Assembly: GCF_029543155.1 (NCBI RefSeq)
Contig: NZ_JARQXA010000004.1
Location: 124,001 to 188,000 of the forward strand
Direction: 5' to 3'
DNA: 64,000 bases
Source: Sphingomonas sp. HITSZ_GF
GTDB lineage: Bacteria; Pseudomonadota; Alphaproteobacteria; Sphingomonadales; Sphingomonadaceae
Shown here: in pieces, positions 9,128-18,277 of the stretch
How positions within the stretch are numbered: the first letter of the stretch is position 1
Layout: each line of letters starts with the position of its first letter
The notes under the pieces: generated by a model
Told to the model about the DNA's origin: nothing
The model's input: the letters and a program-made list of their open reading frames with translations, nothing else
Databases searched by the model: none
Translations under genes and position numbers: made by a program

Positions 9128-9270
9128 AAAGCCCTCCCCCTTGATGGGGGAGGGTTGGGTGGGGGTGACCTCACCTCAAGCGAGAGAGCCAGAGGAGAGG
9201 TCACCCTCACCCTCCCACCGCCTTCGGCGGCGGGCCCCTCCCTCTCCCATCAAGGGAGAGAGCGCTTGAG
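9128..9270. repeat. Composite inverted repeat with CCCTCCCCC...GGGGGAGGG arms (R11)
   Basis: GCCCTCCCCCTTGATGGGGG is mirrored by CCCTCCCTCTCCCATCAAGG at the far end, with an inner pair GGTGACCTCACC / GGTCACCCTCACC. It separates the convergent rnhB and radical SAM genes and could form terminators in both directions. Confidence 0.7.
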
Positions 9271-9277
9271 CAGGCGG

Positions 9278-10678
9278 TCAGGCTGCCGCCTTGAAGAACT
9301 CGTCCAGGTCGCTCGGCCACACCTTGGCATCGCGCAGGCGCGGATCGCGGGTCGCCTCAAGGAAGGCGTCATATTCGGCATGGCCCGGCACGAACACCGC
9401 CTTGCGCGCATATTCGTCCTGGCTGAACGTGCCCCAGTTGGTGATCCGCCCGAAATAGCAGGTGCTCGCGCCGACTTCGTCGGCCAGGTCGAGCAGGTCT
9501 CCCATCTCGCGGTAATTCTCCTGCTGCACCGTGAAGGTGAGCATATAGTCGTCGACCAGCCCGGCCGCCTTGAGCTCGCCGGCGAACTTCATGTTCTGGA
9601 GCATCGTCTCCCAGCGCGCGCCGCGGCGCAGCAGCTCGTGCGTCGGCCCGGTCGCGGCATCGAGGCTGATCCGCAGCGATTGCACCCGGCCGTGCAGCGC
9701 CGGGAAGGCTTCCCATTGGCGCGGCGTGAACAACATGCCGTTGGTCATTATGATGAACTTGAGCTCGGGATAGTCCTCGGCGGTCAGCTGCTCCATCAGC
9801 CGGCGGAAATTCTTGCTAGCGAAGGGATCGCCCGATCCGGTGATGAACACCGTCTTGGCATTGGCCATCATCGGCAGGATCGCGCGCTCCTGCATCTCCG
9901 CATAGGTCGCCCGGGTCGCATCGTCGGCGGCATAGCGCTCGGTGCGGCAGCTGGGGCAGGAGAGGTTGCAGGTCCGGTCATAGGCGAGGTTCACCTCTTC
10001 CGGGCCGTGCGCCATGTGCGTCTGGCCGGTCTTGACGACCTCCGCCCATTTGACGTCGGCTTCCAGCTCGGTGCGCGTGGGCAGGTTGCCGCTCTGGATG
10101 AAGGGGCAGGTGCGCTTGTTGCAATAGCGATAGGAGCCGTCGAGCACGCTCGCGCGGATCGCCTGCGCGGTCTCGCCGTTCCACACGCGCTGCCAGTCGC
10201 CGCCGCGAAGATTGCCGACCGATGTCGGCAGCCAGCTCGCGCAGCACAGATGCGCGCTGTTCTCCAGCACGTCGAGCTCGACGAACGGCTTGAGGCAGAC
10301 CTTGTCGGCCAGTGCGTAGCGCGGGTTCTCGGGATCGAGCTTGCCTTCGAGATGGAACAGCGCGCCCTGCACCATCAGCGACTGGCTATACCGCGCGGCG
10401 AGCGGCGCCAGCAGCTCGAGCACTTCGGCGGTTTCGCCCCCGGCCGAGGCGCACATGCCGAGCAGGATGCGCAGGCTGTCCTTGAACATCGCGCGCGGTT
10501 CTTCGGCCAGGCGGCGCTGCAGCGTCGGCACCAGCATCGAATCGGACGCCACCAGATTCGGAATGATCTCCCACAGCTCGGGATGGTCGAGCCCGTCGGA
10601 CAGCACGCTCAGCATCAGGTCGACGACATCGTTCGACGTCGGCGGCGCCGTCGGCTGGGGCTGCGGATCGATGTTCAT
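9278..10678 (-). CDS. Radical SAM protein with an N-terminal SPASM-like cysteine region
   Basis: A 466-residue protein. The radical SAM cluster motif is C237-N-L-S-C241-P-S-C244 (CX3CX2C), followed by ITGSGDPF and a typical alpha/beta continuation (KFIIMTNGMLFT, LRISLDAATG). Upstream, residues 128-191 carry a second cysteine set (C128, C145, C146, C186, C191 in KVCLKPFVELDV, HLCCASWLPTSVGNL, YCNKRTCPF) that resembles SPASM auxiliary-cluster domains. SPASM domains normally follow the radical SAM core; here the order is reversed. The first 120 residues look helical. The substrate is unknown, and no precursor peptide gene is recognised nearby. It is transcribed away from ccrM. Confidence 0.78.
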   Translation of the reverse strand: MNIDPQPQPTAPPTSNDVVDLMLSVLSDGLDHPELWEIIPNLVASDSMLVPTLQRRLAEEPRAMFKDSLRILLGMCASAGGETAEVLELLAPLAARYSQSLMVQGALFHLEGKLDPENPRYALADKVCLKPFVELDVLENSAHLCCASWLPTSVGNLRGGDWQRVWNGETAQAIRASVLDGSYRYCNKRTCPFIQSGNLPTRTELEADVKWAEVVKTGQTHMAHGPEEVNLAYDRTCNLSCPSCRTERYAADDATRATYAEMQERAILPMMANAKTVFITGSGDPFASKNFRRLMEQLTAEDYPELKFIIMTNGMLFTPRQWEAFPALHGRVQSLRISLDAATGPTHELLRRGARWETMLQNMKFAGELKAAGLVDDYMLTFTVQQENYREMGDLLDLADEVGASTCYFGRITNWGTFSQDEYARKAVFVPGHAEYDAFLEATRDPRLRDAKVWPSDLDEFFKAAA

Positions 10679-10776
10679 CGCGGATTTCCAAGGCTTAGGG
10701 GATCTGGTTACCCCTCATTATAGGCCGCCGGGGCCGGTTGCGGCCGATGCTGCGCTCTTCTCGCATGCGACGAGCT

Positions 10777-12087
<1,311 letters not shown>

Positions 12088-12123
12088 GGCGACTTCAGGG
12101 GGGCGCTCCACCGCTCCCCAACC

Positions 12124-12234
12124 CGTCACCCCGGCCTTGTGCCGGGGTCCACGGTGCCTCGGGTCAAAGTGCCCGATCCTCTTGCATATCGGCTGCCTCC
12201 CGGTGGGCCCCGGAACAAGTCCGGGGTGACGAAG
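12124..12234. repeat. REP-like inverted repeat (R5)
   Basis: GTCACCCCGGCCTTGTGCCG at the left end and CCCCGGAACAAGTCCGGGGT at the right end form facing hairpins between ccrM and folP. The arms resemble the other GTCAYCCC-ended elements of the window. Confidence 0.7.
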
Positions 12235-12303
12235 AAGAGGCGAAGCGCCCGCAGCGTCACTTTCCGCTTCCAATACAGGATTCCGTCTGAGACGGTTTCC
12301 CGC

Positions 12304-13392
12304 ATGACCCCCGATCTCCCCGCAACCGCGCGGCTCTATCTCCGCCCCGTCCAGTTCGCCGATTCGCCGGTGCACCGCGATGGCGAGGTGATCCGCCTTG
12401 CCGGCGGGCTGAGCTGGTGCTCGGCCTTCGAGCTGATCGCCCGCGAGGGCGGCAAGCGGGTTTTCCAGCAGACCGTCGCGGTTGCCGATCTGCCCGACGA
12501 TCCGCGCATCGCCGCGATCCTCGATCGCATCACCGCGCCGCGCGCGCCGCTCCGGCTCGGCGAGCGGGTGGTGCGGCTCGATCAGCCCCAGGTGATGGCG
12601 ATCCTCAACCGCACGCCGGACAGCTTCTCCGATTCCCGCGCGCTCGCCGAGGATGCCGATGCAGCGGCCGGGGCGGGCGTCGACATGGCGGCGATGGGTG
12701 CGGCGATCCTCGATATCGGCGGCGAATCCACCCGGCCCGGCGCCGCGGAGGTCTGGGAAGGCGAGGAGATCGAGCGCGTCGTGCCGGTGATCCGCAAGCT
12801 CGCCGCCGGCGGCGCGGCGATCTCGGTCGATACGCGGCGCGCCTCGGTGATGTCGGCGGCGCTCTCGGCGGGTGCGCATATCGTCAACGATGTCGCGGCG
12901 TTGCTCTACGATCCGCGCGCGCTCGAAGTGGTGGTGGCGGCCGGCTGCCCGGTGATGCTGATGCATTCGCCCGAGCCCGAGAAAGGCCCGCATGGCGGCG
13001 AGGGCTATGCCGACGTGCTGCTCGACGTCTATGACTGGCTCGAGAAGCGCGTCGCCGACGTCGTGGCGGCGGGCGTCGACCGGGCGAAGATCCTGGTCGA
13101 TCCCGGCATCGGCTTCGGCAAGTCGCTCCAGGACAATCTCGCGCTGATGAACGGGCTGGCGCTGTTCCACGGGCTGGGCTGTGCGATTGTGTTGGGGGCC
13201 AGCCGCAAGCGGGTGATCGGCGCGCTGTCGAACGAGGCGCCTGCCGAACGGCGGCTCGGCGGCAGCCTGGCACTGGCGCTCAAGGGTGCCGATGCCGGGG
13301 TCCAGCTGATCCGCGTGCATGACGTATTCGAGACGGTTCAGGCGTTGAGAGTGTGGCGCGGCCTGCGCGATGCGGCTTTGGTCGCGCGCTAG
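12304..13392 (+). CDS. folP: Dihydropteroate synthase with an N-terminal extension
   Basis: Condenses pABA with hydroxymethyl-dihydropterin pyrophosphate in folate synthesis and is the sulfonamide target. It is 362 residues from ATG 12304. Residues from about 100 onward hold the TIM-barrel motifs: QVMAILNRTPDSFSD, ILDIGGESTRPGA, a conserved ISVDTRR, DPGIGFGKSLQDNL and GASRKR. The first 95 residues (YLRPVQFADSPVHRDGEVIRLAGGLSWCSAFEL) are not part of the catalytic barrel; similar leaders occur in alphaproteobacterial FolP. No other folate gene is adjacent. Confidence 0.93.
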   Translation: MTPDLPATARLYLRPVQFADSPVHRDGEVIRLAGGLSWCSAFELIAREGGKRVFQQTVAVADLPDDPRIAAILDRITAPRAPLRLGERVVRLDQPQVMAILNRTPDSFSDSRALAEDADAAAGAGVDMAAMGAAILDIGGESTRPGAAEVWEGEEIERVVPVIRKLAAGGAAISVDTRRASVMSAALSAGAHIVNDVAALLYDPRALEVVVAAGCPVMLMHSPEPEKGPHGGEGYADVLLDVYDWLEKRVADVVAAGVDRAKILVDPGIGFGKSLQDNLALMNGLALFHGLGCAIVLGASRKRVIGALSNEAPAERRLGGSLALALKGADAGVQLIRVHDVFETVQALRVWRGLRDAALVAR

Positions 13393-13407
13393 AAGGAGAG
13401 AAGCCTC

Positions 13408-13842
13408 ATGCGGATTGCGCTCGCGCTTGCCTTGCTCGCCGCCCCGGTTCCTGCGCTCGCGCAAGGCGCCGACAGCCCCGAAGCCGCGCGCGGCGTGGTC
13501 GAGATCTATTATGCCGCGATCGACCGCGGCAATTTCCGCGGCGCCTATGCGCTGTGGAGCGATGGCGGCAAGGCGAGCGGCAAGAGCTACGCCAGCTTCC
13601 GCCAGGGCTTTGCCGCGACCGCGCGCACCCGGGTGGTGACGGGCACGCCGCGCGATGCCGATGCCGGGATGAGCCAGCGCTGGATCACCGTGCCGGTCGA
13701 TGTCTATGCCACGCTCAAGAACGGCACCCGCCAGCATTTCCGTGGAAGCTACACGCTGCGCCGCGTCGTCGCAGGGGTGAGCGACAATCCCGTCGATACG
13801 CGCTGGCACCTCGCCCGGGCGAAGCTGGTCGCGGTCCGCTAG
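13408..13842 (+). CDS. Exported hypothetical protein, NTF2-like
   Basis: A 144-residue protein with a clear Sec signal peptide (MRIALALALLAAPVPALA, cleavage after ALA). The mature part starts with a helix EAARGVVEIYYAAIDRGNFRGAYALW, and the size and strand pattern fit an NTF2/SnoaL-like cone fold seen in many small secreted sphingomonad proteins. The fold call is inference. ATG 13408 follows AAGGAGAG. Its TAG stop overlaps the stop of the convergent LytTR gene (CTAG at 13839-13842). Confidence 0.7.
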   Translation: MRIALALALLAAPVPALAQGADSPEAARGVVEIYYAAIDRGNFRGAYALWSDGGKASGKSYASFRQGFAATARTRVVTGTPRDADAGMSQRWITVPVDVYATLKNGTRQHFRGSYTLRRVVAGVSDNPVDTRWHLARAKLVAVR

Positions 13843-14738
13843 AACCAGCCCTCGGCTTCGAGCGCCGCCGCCTGGGCGCGCGCGACCGGCGCCTCGATCC
13901 CGCCGCTGAGCTGGAGGCGGAGGTTGCGCCCGTCGCGCCGCACGCCCTGCACTGCGCCGCGCGCCACCCACCAGCTGCGGTGGACCAGTGCGCCGGGCAG
14001 GCCGTCGAGCTCGAGCACCGCGTCGCGCATCCGCATCAGCAGCAGGTCCGACCCCTGCGCGGTGTGGACGCGGACATAATGGTCCTCCATCTCCAGCGCG
14101 ATCGGGACGCTGCGCAGATGCGGGCGCAGCCGCTCGGCCAGCCGGGGCAGGGGTGCCTCGCCGGGTACGGTCGCCGGCGCCGGTGCCCGCTCGGGCGCCG
14201 CCCGGTGGCGGGAGCGGGCGAACCAGAAGAGCGCGCAGACCAGCGCGCCCATCACGAAGACGTTGAAATAATGCTCGAGCGCCTGATCGAGCGTCGGCCA
14301 GCTCGGGGCTCGCCAGATGAAATTCGCGCACCAGGTCACCGCGGTCATCGGCAGCGTGACGATCAGGCAGGCCGCGGCCCAGAGCGCCGGCTCGGGCAGT
14401 TCCAGCCGCGGCGCCAGCGCGGTCGCGGCGGCCATGGCGGGGAAATAGAGGAAATAGCCGGCATAGCTCATCGCCAGCCAGTAGAGCAGCCGCAGCCCGA
14501 ACGGCGCCTCGAAGCTGCCGAACGGCCCGACGAACGCCAGCACCAGCCCCACGCCGAAGATGATCGCGCAGTCGATCAGGATCCGCCGTGCACTGCCCAA
14601 GCCGTCTTTTTCCCGTCCCGTTCGCGCTTCGCCAAATGGCGGCGCCCTCCGGCGCCGCGCCCGCCGGCGAAGCAGATTGCCGGCCCACGTAGCCGCGATT
14701 GCGGCCCCGCCGCCAGCCGACAATCTGCCCCTGTCCAT
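13839..14738 (-). CDS. LytTR-type DNA-binding regulator with N-terminal membrane domain
   Basis: The C-terminal 100 residues form a LytTR domain (LRSVPIALEMEDHYVRVHTAQGSDLLLMRMRDAV, VHRSWWVARGAVQGV), which binds direct repeats in promoters of envelope or virulence genes. The N-terminal half has four membrane segments (CAIIFGVGLVLAFVGPFG, LLYWLAMSYAGYFLYFP, ALWAAACLIVTLPMTAV, YFNVFVMGALVCALFW). The start is uncertain: ATG 14738 gives 299 residues but adds an Arg-rich leader that looks non-coding; TTG 14600 would start at GSARRILIDC and leave room for divergent promoters. No histidine kinase is nearby, so the membrane part probably senses the signal directly. Confidence 0.75.
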   Translation of the reverse strand: MDRGRLSAGGGAAIAATWAGNLLRRRARRRRAPPFGEARTGREKDGLGSARRILIDCAIIFGVGLVLAFVGPFGSFEAPFGLRLLYWLAMSYAGYFLYFPAMAAATALAPRLELPEPALWAAACLIVTLPMTAVTWCANFIWRAPSWPTLDQALEHYFNVFVMGALVCALFWFARSRHRAAPERAPAPATVPGEAPLPRLAERLRPHLRSVPIALEMEDHYVRVHTAQGSDLLLMRMRDAVLELDGLPGALVHRSWWVARGAVQGVRRDGRNLRLQLSGGIEAPVARAQAAALEAEGWF

Positions 14739-14756
14739 AAAGTCGGGAGGCACGCC

Positions 14757-15275
14757 ATGGCCACACAGGTTCGGGAAGAAATCGCAATCGATCTGCCGCG
14801 GATCGCCAAGGGGGCGTTGCTGGTCGGCGCGACGATACTGGCGGGTGCCACGACGATTGCGGTCGCCCGGGTGCTGACGGGCATGACCCCGTCGACCTAT
14901 GAAGCCAAGCAGGTCGCGATCCTGATCCACCTCGCCAGTGTGCTGCCAGCGATTCCGCTCGGGCTATGGGTGCTGCTGTCCCGCAAGGGCGACGCGACGC
15001 ACAAGATGCTGGGGCGGATCTGGGCAGTGCTGATGCTGACGGCCGCGATCTCGGCGATCTTCATCCGCACGATCAACCACGGCCAGTTCAGCCTGATCCA
15101 TTTGTTCGTGCCGGTGGTCTTCCTCGCACTGTTCCGCGCCATCCGCGCTGCCCGGATGGGCCGGATCGCGCTGCACAAAAGGCTGATGTGGACGCTCTAT
15201 TCGGCGGGGCTGCTGCTGCCGGGCCTGTTCGCCTTCCTGCCCGGTCGGCTGCTCTGGCACTGGCTGATGCTGTGA
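14757..15275 (+). CDS. DUF2306 membrane protein
   Basis: A 172-residue integral membrane protein with four predicted helices. Its features are those of DUF2306: conserved histidines near helix ends (THKMLGRIWAVLML, TINHGQFSLIHLFVPVV, ALHKRLMWTLYSAGLLLPG). ATG 14757 follows GGGAGG. Function is unknown; the histidines could bind haem or metal. It is divergent from the LytTR regulator, a pairing that suggests possible control by it, which is inference. Confidence 0.8.
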   Translation: MATQVREEIAIDLPRIAKGALLVGATILAGATTIAVARVLTGMTPSTYEAKQVAILIHLASVLPAIPLGLWVLLSRKGDATHKMLGRIWAVLMLTAAISAIFIRTINHGQFSLIHLFVPVVFLALFRAIRAARMGRIALHKRLMWTLYSAGLLLPGLFAFLPGRLLWHWLML

Positions 15276-15279
15276 GGCC

Positions 15280-15711
15280 TCAGGGCAGGATGCCGCGGGC
15301 GATCAGGCCGACCGCGAGCAGGCCGAGCGCGACGCGGACGAGATGGAGCTTGTGCCACTTCGCCAGCAGCGCCCGGGTCTCGGGGCCCGCCGCCTCGGGT
15401 GCGGTTGCCGCAAGCTTCTTGTTCGTCCCCCAGACGGCGGCGAAGGTGTAGGGGATGTTGAGCAGCAGGACCACGCCGCCCGCCAGCCAGAACCAGTTGC
15501 TCTGGTACCGCCACCAGGCGACCGCGCCGAGCACGCCGCCGAGGATCGCCAGCGTCACCTGCATGATCGTGCCGCGGGCATAGGCCGGCTTCCACTGGGC
15601 CAGCGCCGCGCGGTCGTCGAGCATCATCCGCGCGGGATGCTCGGCGAAGAAGACGTAGAAGGCCGCGCCGGCGAACAGCGCCGCGCAGATCAGGGCAACG
15701 AGTGCGACCAT
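15280..15711 (-). CDS. DUF1772-like small membrane protein
   Basis: A 143-residue protein with four membrane helices (MVALVALICAALFAGAAFYV, MQVTLAILGGVLGAVAWWRY, FWLAGGVVLLLNIPYTFAAV, VALGLLAVGLIARGIL). The layout and the NIPYT-x-n and HKLHLVR elements fit the DUF1772 (anthrone oxygenase-like) membrane family. ATG 15711 was preferred over an upstream in-frame ATG because that leader reads poorly as protein. It is convergent with the DUF2306 gene, with four bases between the stops. Function is unknown. Confidence 0.7.
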   Translation of the reverse strand: MVALVALICAALFAGAAFYVFFAEHPARMMLDDRAALAQWKPAYARGTIMQVTLAILGGVLGAVAWWRYQSNWFWLAGGVVLLLNIPYTFAAVWGTNKKLAATAPEAAGPETRALLAKWHKLHLVRVALGLLAVGLIARGILP

Positions 15712-15785
15712 TCCGGATGTTCCCTTATTGTTCTGTTGGCTATATGTTTGTATAGCACGTCGCGCGGAAGGCGAGAGAGGGCGCA

Positions 15786-16550
15786 ATGATGCGACGCGGG
15801 GTGCTGGGAGCAATGCTCGGGGCGGTGGCGGTGTGGTTCGGGCGCGGTGCCGCGGCGCGGCCGGCGGTCTCCGCCGCGCCGATACCCTATCCGCTGGTCA
15901 CCGTTCCAGGCAGCCAGGCGCTTGCCACCTGGGAGCGGCTGCGCCGCGAAGGCAAGGGCTGGCCGGTGGTCATCGGTGACGACGAGGCATTGGCGATGAT
16001 CGGCGAGAATTTCGCGGACGAAGCCGGCCAGAGCCCGGAAGCCGCGCTCGCCGCGGCGGCGAAAATCATACTGCCTGGCGCCCTCGAAAAGCATTTCGCT
16101 CAGGAATATGGCGCCGATGCCGAAGTGCCCGAAGCGGGCGACTGGCCCGCGACGACCGAGGGCCTCGTATCGGGCCTCTCCGTTGCGTCCGACATTCTCA
16201 CCGGCAAGCCCTTCGAGCGGGTGCACATCCTGCTGCTGCCGACCAGCGATGGCAGCGAAGCGCCGGCCTATCTGCGCTGGGGTGGCTGGAATGCCTGCCC
16301 GCCGGCGGCGCTGCACGTCGCGGTGCTGCGCAGCTGGAAGCAGCGTTACGGCGCCGAGCTGGTGGGCCTTTCGGGCGACGTGATTGACCTGCGGGTTACG
16401 AAGCGCCCGGCGACGCGTGCCGAGGCGATGGCGCTGGCGCGCGAGCAGTATTTCTATTGCAGCGACATCGTCGACCAGGGAACAACGAGCCTGCCGCCGC
16501 TCGCCGCCGGTCTGATGGACTCGGACTGGTGGTTCTTCTGGTGGGATTGA
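15786..16550 (+). CDS. DUF4253 domain protein with N-terminal signal peptide
   Basis: A 254-residue protein. An N-terminal hydrophobic segment with a twin-arginine-like start (MMRRGVLGAMLGAVAVWFG) suggests export. The C-terminal 110 residues match the DUF4253 pattern: CPPAALHVAVLRSWKQRYGAELVGLSGDVIDLRV, then a REQYFYCSDIVDQGT segment and a terminal WWFFWWD. DUF4253 proteins are described mostly from actinobacteria and are thought to be defence- or toxin-immunity-related; the role is not established. It ends eight bases from the convergent NtrC-like gene. Confidence 0.72.
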   Translation: MMRRGVLGAMLGAVAVWFGRGAAARPAVSAAPIPYPLVTVPGSQALATWERLRREGKGWPVVIGDDEALAMIGENFADEAGQSPEAALAAAAKIILPGALEKHFAQEYGADAEVPEAGDWPATTEGLVSGLSVASDILTGKPFERVHILLLPTSDGSEAPAYLRWGGWNACPPAALHVAVLRSWKQRYGAELVGLSGDVIDLRVTKRPATRAEAMALAREQYFYCSDIVDQGTTSLPPLAAGLMDSDWWFFWWD

Positions 16551-16557
16551 GCGCGGT

Positions 16558-17985
16558 TCAGGCGGCGCTCTGGTCGATCCCCAGCTCGCCGAGCTTGCGG
16601 TAGAGCGTCGAACGGCCGATCCCCAGGCGGCGGGCGACCTCGGTCATCCGGCCGCGATAATGGCCGATGGCGAGGCGGATCACGTCGGCTTCGATCTCGT
16701 CGAGCGCGCGCAGATTGCCGTCGGGGCGGAACAGCGTGACGCCGGCGTTGCTCGTACCCTGCACCGCGGCGCCATTGCCCATCGGGCGGCCGGCGGCGAG
16801 CTGGGCGATCTGCGGGAAGTCGGCACGCGTGAGCCCGTCGCCGTCGCAGAGCACGGCGGCGCGGAACAGCGCGTTCTGGAGCTGGCGGACATTGCCCGGC
16901 CAGTCATAGCTGCCGAGCAGCTGGAGCGCTTCGTCGGTGATCCCCAGTTCGCGCAGCCCTGGCTGCTCGGCGATCCGCGCGAGCAAGTGGCGGGCGAGCG
17001 CCGGAATGTCGCCGGTGCGTTCCCGCAGCGGCGGGATCGTCACCTGGACGACGTTGAGCCGGTAATAGAGGTCTTCACGGAAGCGCCCCGCCTCGACTTC
17101 GGCCTGGAGCGTCTTGTTGGTCGCCGCGATCACGCGGACGTCGACTTCGCGGGCATGGCGGGCGCCGATCGGCTGGATCTCGCCCGACTGGAGCACGCGC
17201 AGCAGCTTGACCTGCGCGTCGAGCGGCATCTCGCCGACTTCGTCGAGGAACAGCGTGCCACCGTCCGCATCGGCGAAGCGGCCGATCTTGCGCTCGAAGG
17301 CGCCGGTGAAGGCGCCCTTCTCGTGCCCGAACAGCTCGCTCTCGACCAGGTTGGCGGGGATCGCGCCGCAATTGACGCAGACCATTTCCTTCTTGTTGCG
17401 CGGCGAAGCGGCGTGGATCGCCTCGGCGACCACTTCCTTGCCGACGCCGCTCTCGCCTTCGATCAGCACCGGCACGCGGGCGCGGGCTGCCTTGGCGGCG
17501 ATGGCGAGCGCCGCGCGGAACTGCGGCGCGCTGCCCACGATCTCGTCGAACGCGAGCGGGGCGGAAAGCTTCTCGGTGAGCGGGCGCAGCTCGCCCGCGG
17601 TCTTGCCGCCGACCGCGGCCTCGAGCGCGGCGAGCAGGCGCTCGGAGGCGAGCGGCTTGACCAGGAAATCGGTGGCGCCGGCGCGCATCGCGCTCACGGC
17701 ATTGGCGACCGAGCCATTGGCGGTGAGCATCAGGATCGGCAGCTGCGGGCGGCGGGCGCGCAGCTCACCGATCAGCGCGGCGGCGTCGGCATCGGGCGAC
17801 GAATGATCAAGGATGACGGCGTCGAGCGCCATCCCGTCGGGCGTGCCGAGCGTGGCGATGCCGGTCTCGGCCTCGCTCGCGAAGATGGTCTTCCAGCCGC
17901 GGCGCGCGGCAATGGCGGCGACGAGACGGCGCTGTGCCGGTTCGTCGTCGATCAGCATCAGGAGGCGCTGGCCGTTGCGCGTCAT
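16558..17985 (-). CDS. NtrC-family sigma-54-dependent response regulator
   Basis: A 475-residue three-domain activator. The receiver domain (1-125) has the acidic pair Asp13-Asp14, phospho-acceptor Asp60 (VILDHSSPD) and Lys110. The AAA+ domain (about 145-375) has Walker A GESGVGKE (177-184), the sigma-54 contact loop GAFTGA (224-229) and Walker [10 protein letters not shown] Fis-type helix-turn-helix ([19 protein letters not shown]) ends the protein. It should activate RpoN-dependent promoters when phosphorylated. No histidine kinase gene is adjacent, so its partner and targets are unknown. It is divergent from the transhydrogenase cluster. Confidence 0.92.
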   Translation of the reverse strand: MTRNGQRLLMLIDDEPAQRRLVAAIAARRGWKTIFASEAETGIATLGTPDGMALDAVILDHSSPDADAAALIGELRARRPQLPILMLTANGSVANAVSAMRAGATDFLVKPLASERLLAALEAAVGGKTAGELRPLTEKLSAPLAFDEIVGSAPQFRAALAIAAKAARARVPVLIEGESGVGKEVVAEAIHAASPRNKKEMVCVNCGAIPANLVESELFGHEKGAFTGAFERKIGRFADADGGTLFLDEVGEMPLDAQVKLLRVLQSGEIQPIGARHAREVDVRVIAATNKTLQAEVEAGRFREDLYYRLNVVQVTIPPLRERTGDIPALARHLLARIAEQPGLRELGITDEALQLLGSYDWPGNVRQLQNALFRAAVLCDGDGLTRADFPQIAQLAAGRPMGNGAAVQGTSNAGVTLFRPDGNLRALDEIEADVIRLAIGHYRGRMTEVARRLGIGRSTLYRKLGELGIDQSAA

Positions 17986-18078
17986 CGCTCTTTCGTGTCC
18001 CTAATGTCCCGTTTCAGGTCGTCACTCATAGAACGGATGGGTAAAGGCGGGCTTAAGCGTGCTGAAGCGGCACCGGGG

Positions 18079-18107
18079 TTGAGCGGGTGTTCGCTGATGG
18101 CTACAGT
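18079..18107 (+). promoter_or_regulatory. Candidate sigma-70 promoter of the oxidase subunit IV/pnt cluster
   Basis: TTGAGC (18079-18084), a 17-base spacer and TACAGT (18102-18107) lie 30 bases before the start at 18137, which follows AGGGGAGAGACGA. It is the best promoter-like match in the gap. Confidence 0.45.
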
Positions 18108-18136
18108 CCCTTCACAAAGTTTCAGGGGAGAGACGA

Positions 18137-18277
18137 ATGGCTGACACCGGTGACAATGCCGCGCAGCTCAAGGCGCACGAGCAGACGTGGAACGGTTTCA
18201 AGGCGATGATGACCTGGGGCACGGTGGGTGCCGCGCTGGTCGCCGCCCTCGTTGTCTTTCTGATCTCCGCCAAGTGA
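18137..18277 (+). CDS. aa3-type cytochrome c oxidase subunit IV (46 residues)
   Basis: A small protein starting MADTGDNAAQLKAHEQTWNG, with a soluble N-terminal half and one membrane helix (WGTVGAALVAALVVFLISAK). This is the pattern of bacterial aa3 oxidase subunit IV (PF07835), a short single-helix subunit that is not needed for catalysis in Paracoccus or Rhodobacter enzymes. ATG 18137 has AGGGGAGAG ten bases upstream. Its TGA overlaps the GTG start of pntAa (GTGA at 18274-18277), so the two are translationally coupled. The other oxidase subunits are not in this window. Confidence 0.85.
   Translation: MADTGDNAAQLKAHEQTWNGFKAMMTWGTVGAALVAALVVFLISAK

Noticed and set aside
16660..18144. 494-codon plus-strand frame opposite the NtrC-type regulator
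   Set aside because: Composition is His/Asp/Arg-rich without motifs; the minus strand encodes a complete NtrC protein.
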